This document shows positions 1 to 8,359 of a stretch of DNA of 64,000 nucleotides, in pieces. Under the pieces are notes generated by a model that ran no database searches, was not told where the DNA came from, and worked only from the letters and a program-made list of their open reading frames with translations. The stretch lies in NCBI GenBank assembly GCA_963785825.1, contig CAWAWQ010000006.1:124001-188000 (forward strand). The letters run 5' to 3'. The stretch is from Bog-257 sp963785825. GTDB lineage: Bacteria > Acidobacteriota > Terriglobia > Terriglobales > Acidobacteriaceae. Every line of letters starts with the position of its first letter. Positions within the stretch are counted from its first letter, which is position 1. The translations under genes were made by a program, and so were the position numbers.

Positions 1-585
1 AACCTGGTCTTTATGGGACAAGGCGAGCCCTTCCTGAATTACGACAACTTCATGCAGGCGGTGCGCCTGCTGGTGGAAGGCGTTGGCATTCCTGAGTCGC
101 GGATGACGGTTTCGACCTCCGGCATCGTGCCCCGTATCGCCGATTTCGGCGCGGAAGCGGTCCGCCCCAAGCTGGCGGTGTCGCTCAACGCGCCCAATGA
201 AGCGCTGCGCATGCGGATCATGCCGATCACGAAGAAATGGACGATTGAAAAGCTGCTGGCGGCCCTGCGCGAGTTCCCGCTGCGCAATCGCGAACGCCTG
301 ACATTCGAATATGTGTTGCTGGGCGGGGTTAACGACGATGTGCAGTATGCGCGCGAGGTGGTGGACCTGGTTCGCGGCCTGCGCGTCAAGGTAAACCTGA
401 TCGCGCTGAACCCCGGGCCGGAGCTTCCCTTCTCCACCCCAGCGGAAGATCGCGTACTCGCCTTTCAGGCCGTGCTCACGCGGGCCGGCATTCCGGCTTT
501 TATCCGCCGCCCTCGCGGTCGCGATATTTATGCCGCCTGCGGCCAACTGAAGCGCACCACGGAATTGGTGACGCTGCCGTCTTGA
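1..585 (+). CDS. rlmN: 23S rRNA/tRNA adenine-C2 methyltransferase RlmN, C-terminal part (5' end outside the window)
   Basis: The frame is open from base 1 to a TGA at 583-585, giving the last 194 residues of a radical SAM methyltransferase of the RlmN/Cfr family, which methylates C2 of A2503 in 23S rRNA and A37 of some tRNAs. Near the start is GQGEPF, the family's GxGEP element (usually GMGEP), followed by STSGIVP and the SLNAP segment typical of the SAM-binding barrel. The second catalytic cysteine, which carries the transient methyl group, is the Cys of AACGQL near the C-terminus (codon 538-540). The CxxxCxxC cluster must lie upstream of the window. The Gln in GQGEP is a mild departure from the usual Met. 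No gene follows closely: 76 bases separate it from the next start. Confidence 0.93.
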   Translation, partial: NLVFMGQGEPFLNYDNFMQAVRLLVEGVGIPESRMTVSTSGIVPRIADFGAEAVRPKLAVSLNAPNEALRMRIMPITKKWTIEKLLAALREFPLRNRERLTFEYVLLGGVNDDVQYAREVVDLVRGLRVKVNLIALNPGPELPFSTPAEDRVLAFQAVLTRAGIPAFIRRPRGRDIYAACGQLKRTTELVTLPS

Positions 586-661
586 TCGGCCGAACCCGCC
601 AAGCGTATCGCGCCGCCAAGCCGCGGTAAAGACTCGCGACCATTTTGCCGATAACCAAGGC

Positions 662-1102
662 GTGTCACACTTTGCGAAAATCTGGCAAAGCTGCGGGGCG
701 AATGAGCTGGCCGCCGCGGAATCCGGCGGTATCACCACGCATCTGGCATGGGATCGCATCGCTGCGCTTGACCGGGTTGGGGGCGACGAGCCGCTGCTGC
801 GGGAATTGATCGCCGTCTTTTTCGAAGATTACCCCAATCTCGCGCAACGCCTGCGGCAGGCCCTTTCCGCGCAGGACCTAAAACGGCTCCGCGAAGCCGC
901 TCATACCCTTAAGGGCGGCTTAGGTTATCTCGGCGTTAGCGGAGGAGTAGATCTGGCAGTGGAGATCGAGAGCGCCTGCCGTGACGGAGATGCGGCCAAA
1001 GTTGCCGGACTGCTGGAGACGCTGCTGACCGAAGTTGCTTCGCTCCGAGAACAGATGACCTCCTCGTCGGAAGATTCGGCTCTGAACTATGTCGCTAGCT
1101 GA
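662..1102 (+). CDS. Hpt (histidine phosphotransfer) domain protein
   Basis: A 146-residue protein made almost entirely of one four-helix Hpt domain. The phosphoacceptor motif HTLKGG places the active histidine at about residue 81. Such proteins pass phosphate between hybrid kinases and response regulators in the cytoplasm. The GTG at 662 is the longest start; about 30 residues precede the domain, so a later start is possible. Its 3' end overlaps the following response regulator-GGDEF gene by 14 bases, so the two are probably translationally coupled and may act in one phosphorelay that controls cyclic di-GMP. No sensor kinase is adjacent. Confidence 0.85.
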   Translation: MSHFAKIWQSCGANELAAAESGGITTHLAWDRIAALDRVGGDEPLLRELIAVFFEDYPNLAQRLRQALSAQDLKRLREAAHTLKGGLGYLGVSGGVDLAVEIESACRDGDAAKVAGLLETLLTEVASLREQMTSSSEDSALNYVAS

Positions 1103-2075
1103 AATGCCGCTTATGTCGGCTTCCAATCTTGTGGATGCGGCCGCGGAAAAACTGAACCGGGTGTTGGTGGCCGAGGACGATCCCCTCTATCGCCGCGCAC
1201 TGGAACGCTACCTGACCGGCAACGGCTATGACGTTCGCCTGGTGAGCGACGGCTTGCTAGCGCTTCAGGAAGCCACCTCCCCCGGGGCTCCACGCCTGCT
1301 GGTGCTGGACTGGATGATGCCGGGCATGTACGGTCCGGAAATCTGCCGACGCATTCGCGAACAGGCCTCGGAGCGCTATCAGTACGTACTACTGCTGACG
1401 GCGAAGGACACCACCGACGACATTGTCGCTGGACTGGAGTCGGGCGCTGATGACTACCTGACCAAACCTTTCGAGGTAGATGAACTGCTGGCGCGGCTTC
1501 GCGTGGGCGCCCGCATTATCACGCTACAGGACCGCCTGCTGAGTATTCAGGAGGCGCTGCGCTTTCAGGCCACGCACGATCCGCTCACCGGGGTCTGGAA
1601 CCATGGAGCGCTGCTGGAACTGGTGCGCGCTGAAGTGGACCGCTGCCGGAGGAAATCAACTTCGCTTTCATTGTTCATGATCGACATCGATCACTTCAAG
1701 CGAGTCAACGACGAGTTCGGACACCTCGTAGGCGACGCGGTCCTGCGCGAGGTGGCTCAGCGACTGAGTGCCGCGGTCCGCACCTATGATGTGATGGGGA
1801 GATGCGGCGGCGAGGAATTCATGGTGGTCTCCAGCGAGCTCAACTACGAGCGCCCCTACCAGTTTGCCAATCGTCTGCGAACCGCCGTGTGCTCCTCCCC
1901 CTTCCGTACTCCTCAAAGCGGAGTCCAGGTGAGCATAAGCGTGGGTGGGGTGACGGCCCAGCCGGATGCGAGCTGCTCGGTCGAGAAGCTTATACACAGT
2001 GCGGATACGGCTCTCTATGCGGCCAAGCGCAACGGGCGCAATCGGGTGGAGATAGCATCGCCGGAGCTGGCGTGA
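1089..2075 (+). CDS. Response regulator with diguanylate cyclase (REC-GGDEF) output
   Basis: A 328-residue protein with a receiver domain (about 24-143) and a GGDEF domain (about 163-322), the architecture of PleD/WspR-like regulators that make cyclic di-GMP when phosphorylated. Receiver residues are intact: acidic pair AEDD at 29-31, phospho-Asp74 in LVLDWMMPG, and Lys126 in LTKPF. The cyclase signature is GGEEF (240-244), an active variant. The product-inhibition site RTYD (231-234) sits the canonical five residues upstream, so feedback inhibition is expected. The ATG at 1089 lies inside the end of the Hpt gene, suggesting coupled translation and a shared pathway. Confidence 0.95.
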   Translation: MSLAEMPLMSASNLVDAAAEKLNRVLVAEDDPLYRRALERYLTGNGYDVRLVSDGLLALQEATSPGAPRLLVLDWMMPGMYGPEICRRIREQASERYQYVLLLTAKDTTDDIVAGLESGADDYLTKPFEVDELLARLRVGARIITLQDRLLSIQEALRFQATHDPLTGVWNHGALLELVRAEVDRCRRKSTSLSLFMIDIDHFKRVNDEFGHLVGDAVLREVAQRLSAAVRTYDVMGRCGGEEFMVVSSELNYERPYQFANRLRTAVCSSPFRTPQSGVQVSISVGGVTAQPDASCSVEKLIHSADTALYAAKRNGRNRVEIASPELA

Positions 2076-2107
2076 ATCGGTGCAGTGGCTGCCCGCACAG
2101 AAGAACT

Positions 2108-2146
2108 GCCCCGCCCTAGCCAACGGCGGGCTAGAACGGGGCACCC
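2108..2146. repeat. Extragenic palindromic repeat, family B copy 1
   Basis: A GC-rich imperfect palindrome just after the GGDEF gene: GCCCCGCCCTAGCC, a short centre, then GGGCTAGAACGGGGCACCC. Similar sequences occur at 6065-6106 and 53765-53806, all between genes. The shared frame is CCCC-CCCTrGCC-AA-n-GGCyAGAAyGsGGCayCC. It may act as a bidirectional terminator between the convergent GGDEF and VKOR genes; that role is inferred. Confidence 0.6.
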
Positions 2147-2180
2147 AAGTCTGCGCTATGTAGAGCCGCAGACGGCAACA

Positions 2181-2681
2181 TTACGCGGTTTTATATCGCC
2201 GGCGCGACCAGCCCAACCAAAACAGCGACAACAGCGCGAGCACGGCGATGATCCCCTGCGAGATCACGCAGTAAAGGCACCAGACCTCCAGAATGCGCGC
2301 TTCAATGCTGGTGAGATAGAGGGCGAACCCCAGTCCAAGCAGAACCGCGAGCAAGAGCCAGCCGCGCCGCCGCAGAAATCCCAGGATGGCGATCAGGATG
2401 TATCCGGCAATGCCGATGGCCGCCACCGGTACGCCGGCAATCTTGGCGTAGGGGCTGTGATTCACTACTCCGCAATCCCACTTGTCGTTGATGCTGCAAG
2501 GTTCCTTGCCCGGGTCGTCGTAGTGAACTTTGAGGGCCAGCGAGGAAACGACGATGCCGAGAACGGCAAACAGGACGATTACATAGCGCACGCGATTCTC
2601 CGATGGGACAGCCGCACCATGCGGCGTATGGGATTGAAGATGATGGCTCGATTGTAATGTTTTGGCGGTGATTTCGCCCAC
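2181..2681 (-). CDS. Vitamin K epoxide reductase (VKOR) family membrane protein
   Basis: A 166-residue polytopic membrane protein. VKOR homologues reoxidise DsbA-like oxidases by passing electrons to quinone, replacing DsbB in many bacteria. Visible features: a first membrane helix after about 30 soluble residues, the loop cysteines Cys62 and Cys70 (the latter in WDCGVVNHSPYAKIAGVP), and the quinone-proximal redox pair CLYC (135-138) in the last part of the four-helix bundle. There is no fused thioredoxin domain, so the partner oxidase must be encoded elsewhere. Few alternative starts exist; the GTG before RYVIVLF would remove the soluble N-terminus. The gene is alone and points toward the GGDEF gene. 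Confidence 0.9.
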   Translation of the reverse strand: MGEITAKTLQSSHHLQSHTPHGAAVPSENRVRYVIVLFAVLGIVVSSLALKVHYDDPGKEPCSINDKWDCGVVNHSPYAKIAGVPVAAIGIAGYILIAILGFLRRRGWLLLAVLLGLGFALYLTSIEARILEVWCLYCVISQGIIAVLALLSLFWLGWSRRRYKTA

Positions 2682-2802
2682 GTCATGGGTGAGACGTAAC
2701 GCGGCAGCAGGCGTAATCAGGGCGCAAAAATGCGCTGCGGCGCGGCAAGAGGGTTGTGGCCAGCATCACAGCATCCTGTGATGTAGTACAATCCACCTGC
2801 TT

Positions 2803-3153
2803 ATGCGACGGGTGCTCGCCAGTCTGATGCTCGGTCTGTGGGGCATGGCGCTAGCTGTGCCGTTGGTAACGGCGCAGGCGCACTCGGTTCCCGCTTGTTG
2901 CCGCCGCGGCGGTAAGCACCACTGCATGACTTCTCCTGCGGGCGACGGCTTCCGCTCGCTGGCGCCCGATTGTCCGTACCGCAATTCCGCCTTGCCGCTG
3001 CCGCATGCCAGAACTGCACTGCGGCCGCATTCGCAGACGCTCTCCTTCACCTCGCACTCGATTAGTTCGCCGCGCTGCGAGTCTCGTCCCATCGCGCCGC
3101 TGGTGGCCGGCAACGCGCAGAAGCGCGGGCCTCCCGTCTCGCAGCCTTCCTGA
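2803..3153 (+). CDS. Small secreted Cys/His-rich protein, unknown function
   Basis: A 116-residue protein with a clear signal peptide (hydrophobic run LASLMLGLWGMALAVPLV, cleavage near AQA) followed directly by PACCRRGGKHHCM, a dense cluster of three cysteines and two histidines; the remainder is Ser/Pro-rich. The cluster looks suited to binding a soft metal such as copper, but that is inference. It lies upstream of a TonB-dependent receptor on the same strand, so a joint role in metal handling at the envelope is possible. Composition and the plausible signal peptide support a real gene; no ribosome-binding site is obvious. Confidence 0.6.
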   Translation: MRRVLASLMLGLWGMALAVPLVTAQAHSVPACCRRGGKHHCMTSPAGDGFRSLAPDCPYRNSALPLPHARTALRPHSQTLSFTSHSISSPRCESRPIAPLVAGNAQKRGPPVSQPS

Positions 3154-3262
3154 TCAAGCGTAATTGCTTTCTTGACTTCCACGACGCATCTGGGAATCCA
3201 GCTGTGGGCTCTGGTTCATCACTCGATGAGCATGGGCAGGAGTCCATTCGAGATGACCGAAC

Positions 3263-3395
3263 AGGTTGCTGAAAAACTCAGAAAAGCAGATCCCTTGCCG
3301 GCTGAAGCCGGCGCGTGATGACAAAAATGAGGGACTTACTACGTCGCACCTGAAGGTGCGCCCCTTCAAAACAGGTCACCTCAGGGTTTTCAGGA
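3263..3395. repeat. Palindromic element, family A (diverged copy)
   Basis: Two hairpins, GCCGGCTGAAGCCGGC (3297-3312) and CGCACCTGAAGGTGCG (3345-3360), are flanked by inverted GCTGAAAAACTC and GGGTTTTCAGG. The same two-hairpin order with TGAA loops is found at 39836-39913 and 59614-59692. It occupies most of the gap before the TonB receptor gene and ends just before that gene's ribosome-binding site. Confidence 0.7.
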
Positions 3396-3401
3396 GAGGA
3401 A

Positions 3402-5639
3402 GTGGGACGAAAGTTCGGATCAATGAAAACGGTTGGAAGCGGCGCACTGCTTCTCCTGTGCGTCCTCTGCGTCGCCTCGCCCGCGGCCGCTACCGTCTTC
3501 GGCAACGTTCGCGGGGTGGTGCACGATGCCCAGCACCATCCCATCCGCGGCGCCCAGGTCACGCTGCAGGCCGGCGATTCCGCTTACAAGATGACGGGAA
3601 GCAGTACAGCCGACGGGGAGTTCTACTTCGACGCCGTCCCTCTGGGCAAGTACACCGTTACCGTGGAGGCGCCGGGATTCGCAACCGAGTCGCAGGCGCT
3701 GGTTGTGGTCTCCGGATCGGCCCCGGTGCTGCACTATCAGCTGGCTGTCGCTACGGCCAAAGAAGAGGTCACGGTCACCGCCTCGGCTGACGATCTGAAT
3801 CCCGATTCCCCGCGGCGCGACATTCTGATCTCACAGCAGGAGATCTCTCGCTACGCGGGCGTCGATGACAGCAACAGCTTCAAGATGATCACCGAGTTTG
3901 TGCCGGGATCCTACATGGTGCACGATCAGCTGCACGTTCGCGGCGGGCATCAGGTGACGTGGGCGATCGACGGCGTGCCCATTCCCAACACAAATATTGC
4001 GTCCAATCTTGGGCCGCAATTCAATCCCAAGGACATGGCTTACCTGCAGGCGGAGACCGGCAGCTACGCCGCCGAATACGGCGATCGCATCTATGGCGTC
4101 TTTAACGTCGCTCCCAAGAGTGGCTTCAATCGCAACCGCGAAGCGGAGCTCATCGCCGGCTATGGCAGCTATAACCAGACCGACGACTGGCTTAGCTTCG
4201 GCGATCACACCTCGAAGTTCGCTTACTACGTGAGCGGCAGCGGCAACAGCACCGATTGGGGACTGGAGCCGCCCACGCCTGCGAACATACACAATCACGC
4301 CAGCGGCGGAGGTGGCTTCACTTCCCTGCTCTACAATCCCAATCCCAAGGACCAGTTCCGCTTCGACGGCGGCCTGCGGCTTGATTATTACCAGGTGCCG
4401 AACACGCCCGAGATGCAGGCCGACGGTGTGGACGATCGCGAGCGCGAGCAGGACGTCTTCGGCACCGCGACTTGGGTGCATACCTATTCACCCGGCCTGA
4501 TGCTCATCGCGTCGCCGTTCTATCACTTCAACCGCGCGGCGTATGAGGGGGGACCCAACGACGTTCCCATTGCTACCGACAATCGCGCCTCCGACTATGA
4601 AGGCGGGCAGATCACGCTGTCCGCAGTGAGCAAGCGGCACAACGCGCGCGTTGGGATTTATGCCTTTGCCCAGCAGGACAACTCGTTCTTCTCGGTCATC
4701 GCGAACGATGGTTCGGGACAACAACTCAGCCAGCGGGTCTATCCCGGAGGGAACATGGAGGCGCTGTTTCTGGAAGATCAGTTCAAAGCGGCTTCGTGGC
4801 TGACGTTGAGCGGCGGCATTCGGCTCACGCATTTCGCAGGCGGTATCAACGAGAACGCTGCCGATCCGCGGCTCGGGGTCGCGATCCAACTGCCGAAGCT
4901 GAACTGGGTGCTGCGCGCGGCTTACTCGTATTTCTATCAGCCGCCGCCGCTCGATACGGCAAGCGGACCGCTGTTGGAATTTGCCGCCAGCGAGGGCTTC
5001 GGCTTCCTGCCGCTCAAGGGCGAACGCGACATTCAGCAGGAGTACGGCATCACCATCCCCTTCCACAACTGGGTTTCGAGCTTCACCTATTTCCACACCG
5101 GGGCGCAGAACTTCTTCGATCACGATGCGCTGGGAAACTCGAACATCTTTCTTCCGCTGACCATTCAGGCGGCGCGCATCGAAGGCTTCGAAGCGGCGAT
5201 CCGCTCGCCGCTACTGATGCACCACTACCACGCGCACGTCGTCTATTCCAACCAGACGGCGCAGGGCTTCGGAGCCGTGACCGGCGGGCTGACGGACTTC
5301 TCTCCTCCGGAAGAAGGCGGGTTTTTCCTCGACCACGATCAGCGCAATACGCTTTCCGCGGGCATGGACGGCGATCTGCCGTGGCGCAGCTTTGCGGCGC
5401 TGACCTTCAACTATGGTTCAGGATTCCTGAACGGTGACGGGCCCAGCCACCTGCCCGCATATTACACATTCGATCTTTCCCTGGGACACAACTTCGGCGA
5501 AAGCTTCACCGCGCGGGTGATGGGGACGAATATCGGCAATAATCGCTATCAACTCGATAACAGCAACACCTTCGGCGGAAGTCACTGGGCCGATGCACGC
5601 ATGATCGGGATACAGGTGCGGTACAAGTTTCACTACTGA
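3402..5639 (+). CDS. TonB-dependent outer-membrane receptor with N-terminal carboxypeptidase-regulatory-like domain
   Basis: A 745-residue outer-membrane receptor that would import a ligand using the TonB-ExbBD system. Signal peptide around residues 8-31 (GALLLLCVLCVASPAAA), then a carboxypeptidase-regulatory-like beta-sandwich (about 32-110, GNVRGVVHDAQHHPIRGAQV), a plug domain (about 140-250, with the conserved QLHVRGGHQVTWAIDGVPIP) and a beta-barrel ending in YKFHY with a terminal aromatic residue. This combination is very common in Acidobacteriota. The GTG at 3402 follows AGGAGAGG with good spacing; the ATG at 3423 would also leave a full signal peptide. Ligand unknown; the small Cys/His protein upstream hints at a metal. 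Confidence 0.9.
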   Translation: MGRKFGSMKTVGSGALLLLCVLCVASPAAATVFGNVRGVVHDAQHHPIRGAQVTLQAGDSAYKMTGSSTADGEFYFDAVPLGKYTVTVEAPGFATESQALVVVSGSAPVLHYQLAVATAKEEVTVTASADDLNPDSPRRDILISQQEISRYAGVDDSNSFKMITEFVPGSYMVHDQLHVRGGHQVTWAIDGVPIPNTNIASNLGPQFNPKDMAYLQAETGSYAAEYGDRIYGVFNVAPKSGFNRNREAELIAGYGSYNQTDDWLSFGDHTSKFAYYVSGSGNSTDWGLEPPTPANIHNHASGGGGFTSLLYNPNPKDQFRFDGGLRLDYYQVPNTPEMQADGVDDREREQDVFGTATWVHTYSPGLMLIASPFYHFNRAAYEGGPNDVPIATDNRASDYEGGQITLSAVSKRHNARVGIYAFAQQDNSFFSVIANDGSGQQLSQRVYPGGNMEALFLEDQFKAASWLTLSGGIRLTHFAGGINENAADPRLGVAIQLPKLNWVLRAAYSYFYQPPPLDTASGPLLEFAASEGFGFLPLKGERDIQQEYGITIPFHNWVSSFTYFHTGAQNFFDHDALGNSNIFLPLTIQAARIEGFEAAIRSPLLMHHYHAHVVYSNQTAQGFGAVTGGLTDFSPPEEGGFFLDHDQRNTLSAGMDGDLPWRSFAALTFNYGSGFLNGDGPSHLPAYYTFDLSLGHNFGESFTARVMGTNIGNNRYQLDNSNTFGGSHWADARMIGIQVRYKFHY

Positions 5640-5683
5640 ATCGGTATTGCGTCATCGGCAAAAATCGCTCGCGCTATCCAAAC

Positions 5684-5971
5684 TTAATCGGCAGCTTTCG
5701 GTTCGCCATGGTCCCCAGCCCCACGGCGCAGTAATGTCATGGACAAATACGCTCCGATCCACGAGCCCAGCGCGGCAAAGCAGACATAGACCCAATTGCG
5801 GGTATAGCTGATGACCGCGAATGCCGAGAGCAGGTACCAGACGCTGCTCCAGGTGGCGGCCGGCACGCGCCGCCGCGACGACACCGCCGCGTTGAACATC
5901 ACATAGACAGCATCGGTCGCCGCGGTTGAGGCGGCCACGCCAAGCGCAAGCCAGGGATGAATCTGCCACAC
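5684..5971 (-). CDS. Small conserved-type membrane protein, unknown function
   Basis: A 95-residue hydrophobic protein with two to three membrane helices (WLALGVAASTAATDAVYVMF; VWYLLSAFAVISYT; WVYVCFAALGSWIGAYLSM) and a basic loop SSRRRVP. The pattern of Trp, Tyr and small residues looks like a real membrane protein rather than a chance frame. Family not recognised. It stands alone, converging on the TonB receptor gene. Confidence 0.65.
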   Translation of the reverse strand: MWQIHPWLALGVAASTAATDAVYVMFNAAVSSRRRVPAATWSSVWYLLSAFAVISYTRNWVYVCFAALGSWIGAYLSMTLLRRGAGDHGEPKAAD

Positions 5972-6064
5972 GTATTCACCTCGTCTCGAAAGAAGATAAA
6001 TGGAGGGAGTAGCCGGTCGGCCACCGACAGAGGATAACAGGTGCGCGGATGAAAGGCTGCGCCA

Positions 6065-6106
6065 GCTCCCCGTCCCTGGCCAAAGGAAGGCCAGAATGGG
6101 GCATCC
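6065..6106. repeat. Extragenic palindromic repeat, family B copy 2
   Basis: CTCCCCGTCCCTGGCC, a short AAAGGAA centre, then GGCCAGAATGGGGCATCC: the same layout as 2108-2146 and 53765-53806. It lies just after the last gene of the glycan operon, where it could act as a terminator hairpin (inferred). Confidence 0.55.
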
Positions 6107-6134
6107 ACAGTACGACGGGAAAAGCCAAACCTGT

Positions 6135-7244
6135 TTACGCGAGTTGTTTCATCTCGCGCGAGCGCCAGGAGAGGACCTCGGGTGTCGATTGCCTTAGGAT
6201 TTCGCGCACATGCAAAGCCCGCAGCGCATAGGTGTGCTCCAGCCGCGCACGCTTGCGCATGGCTTCGCCGATTTCGCGCGCCAGTTTTGGATCCACGGTT
6301 CGGAGCAGATCAACAATCTCGCCGGCATCGCGCGCGACCAGGATCTCGCATCCCGGCTCGAAGAAGGTCTCAATGCCTTCCCAGTCATCGGTGATAAGAC
6401 AGGCGCCTGCACCTGCCGCCTCAAAGACGCGGGTAGGCGGAGAGAAACCCACCTTGGCCATCGACTCGCGATTTAGGTTCAGCACCATGCGCGCCGAGCA
6501 GTTCACCCGGTTGTGATCGCCGGTACCGATGTGTCCCAGCCAACGAACGTTCTTGGGCAACGGCTTCCCATCCCAACCTTCGCCGCCGAGTGCGAATTTG
6601 AAGTGTGGCGCCTGCTCAGCGGCAGCAAGAAAGAACTCTTCCACCCGGCGCTCGCGGTCGGGCAGTCGATTGCCGACGAAGACCAGGTCACATGCCAGTT
6701 CCGGGTCGGGCGGTACGGCGTGATGGGTAGCGGGATCGAGCGCGTTGTAGATGGGATAGCAGGCGCGCGCGCCCAGCCGTTCGTAGTGCGCCACTACCTG
6801 CGGGCCGCCGCCATAGGTGAAGATGTAATCATATTCGGGGATAAGAGCGCGGAAGGGATGCAATGCATTGGCTTCGACGCTGGCCAGCGTCGCCGGCGCG
6901 TCGACATCCCAGAACGCGACCTGCGTGCTTGCCGACTTGCACTCCAGCACACAGTCTTCCAGCAGCGCATCGTCCACACCGATGCCGCTGTGCTTGATCA
7001 CCAGATCGGCCATACAAGCCTGATGGAGCAGCGCCGGAAGATCGCGCGCCGAATCGTAGACGATCACCTCGGCATAACTGAAGTCTTCGTGGTCGCGATG
7101 CTGCTGGCGGCCATAGGCATCGGGCTCAGCAAAGGTAACGTGGAATCCCAACCGCGCCAGGTTTTTATAAATGCCGCGATAGTAAGTTGCCGCACCATTC
7201 CAATACGACGAAGTCAAGCTGGAGCCGAAGGCAAAAATTTTCAT
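6135..7244 (-). CDS. CgeB-family glycosyltransferase
   Basis: A 369-residue soluble GT-B glycosyltransferase resembling the CgeB/DUF3880 group. The N-terminal half contains FGSSLTSSYWNGAATYYRGIYKNLARLGFHV-type Rossmann elements; the C-terminal half has DLVFVGNRLPDRERRVEEFF, VRWLGHI and the nucleotide-sugar binding stretch PPTRVFEAAGAGACLITDDWEG. Last gene of the operon; its ATG overlaps the stop of the preceding glycosyltransferase by 4 bases, implying translational coupling. It is related in domain type to its neighbour at 7241-8359, but the sequences are clearly distinct. Donor and acceptor unknown. Confidence 0.85.
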   Translation of the reverse strand: MKIFAFGSSLTSSYWNGAATYYRGIYKNLARLGFHVTFAEPDAYGRQQHRDHEDFSYAEVIVYDSARDLPALLHQACMADLVIKHSGIGVDDALLEDCVLECKSASTQVAFWDVDAPATLASVEANALHPFRALIPEYDYIFTYGGGPQVVAHYERLGARACYPIYNALDPATHHAVPPDPELACDLVFVGNRLPDRERRVEEFFLAAAEQAPHFKFALGGEGWDGKPLPKNVRWLGHIGTGDHNRVNCSARMVLNLNRESMAKVGFSPPTRVFEAAGAGACLITDDWEGIETFFEPGCEILVARDAGEIVDLLRTVDPKLAREIGEAMRKRARLEHTYALRALHVREILRQSTPEVLSWRSREMKQLA

Positions 7245-8359
7245 CGAGCAAGTTCCTCGCAGATGGAAACCAGTTGCTGCGCGCGGTGAGCGCAGGTATG
7301 CCGCCGCAAGATGGTTTCTCTGCCGTTGGCGCCGATCTGGCGGCGCGCAGATTCGTCACGTAGCAGGCGCTGAATCTTGCTCTTCATCTCCGCGCCCGAA
7401 TTCACCAAAAGGTAATCCTCGCCGGGACGAAACAACTGCTCCAAATCCTTCCATGGAGCGCAAATCAGGGCCGCACCGCACGCCAGCGCTTCAAAGACGC
7501 GTATGGTCGGAATGCCGCTCAGCCCGTTGCTGTATTGACGTCGCGGTACATGCAACGAGAGCTTGCTTTGTGCGTAAACTTTTGGCGCCATCAGATTCGG
7601 CAAATATCCGCGGTATTCGATACCCGCTTCCGACAACGCACGCCGCCCTTGCTCTGGATATCGCACGCCGTGGACTACAGTTTTACAGTTACGCAACTCC
7701 GCAACTGGTTCGATCAGAAACTCCGTCAGTTCGCGACTGCGTTCTTCATCGCCCCAATTGCCGATCCACAGCAGATCGATGTCCCGCTGTGCCTCAATGG
7801 GATGAAAATGTCGAATATCGGCGGCCTCGTGAAAGGTCCAGGCCTTTGCCATCCCAAAGCCATCGAGGTAGATTCGCCGGATGGCTTCGCCGAATGCCAA
7901 CACGCCATCGAAAAATTGAAGATGAAATCGCAACAACTCGCCGGCATTGGTGCGGGCGCGGTGATGGGTGTCATGGAGCAAGGCGCGAAATCCGAATTGC
8001 GGCTTCAGGTCGAGGATGGCATTGGCGACGGCGGGCTCGGTCCATTCGTGGATGATGACCACGTCGGCGTCGCGAAGTTCCAGGCGCAAGGTCGGCTCCA
8101 GGGTATCGTCGCGCTGATAGAAGCGGACATCCAGCTCCGGGAATTCGCGGCGGAACTGTTCGATGGCCTGGGCGGCAACTTCGCCTTCCTGTTGGACCAG
8201 ATTGCTGAGCGACCACGAGCCCAACTCCTCGTAGCAGCGCACCTCGTGGCCCATCTGCATCAGTTCCCGAGCCAGGCCGCGCAGAAAATGTGCGTTGCCG
8301 TGGTTCCAGTCGGAAATCCAGGAATGGGCAAAGATGCGAAAGCGGATTTTGCCGCTCAT
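7241..8359 (-). CDS. CgeB-like glycosyltransferase
   Basis: A 372-residue GT-B glycosyltransferase. N-terminal Rossmann half begins IRFRIFAHSWISDWNHGNAHF; the linker carries DIDLLWIGNWGDEERSRELTEF, and the C-terminal half has the sugar-nucleotide site GIPTIRVFEALACGAALICAPW and EDYLLVNSG. Four-base overlaps with both neighbours (8356-8359 upstream, 7241-7244 downstream) show a tight operon. Likely adds one sugar of the same glycan as the other two transferases; the substrate cannot be read from sequence. Confidence 0.85.
   Translation of the reverse strand: MSGKIRFRIFAHSWISDWNHGNAHFLRGLARELMQMGHEVRCYEELGSWSLSNLVQQEGEVAAQAIEQFRREFPELDVRFYQRDDTLEPTLRLELRDADVVIIHEWTEPAVANAILDLKPQFGFRALLHDTHHRARTNAGELLRFHLQFFDGVLAFGEAIRRIYLDGFGMAKAWTFHEAADIRHFHPIEAQRDIDLLWIGNWGDEERSRELTEFLIEPVAELRNCKTVVHGVRYPEQGRRALSEAGIEYRGYLPNLMAPKVYAQSKLSLHVPRRQYSNGLSGIPTIRVFEALACGAALICAPWKDLEQLFRPGEDYLLVNSGAEMKSKIQRLLRDESARRQIGANGRETILRRHTCAHRAQQLVSICEELAR

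Noticed and set aside
3266..3790. 174-codon open frame overlapping the TonB receptor start
   Set aside because: Begins in a palindromic repeat and runs through the receptor's signal peptide in another frame.
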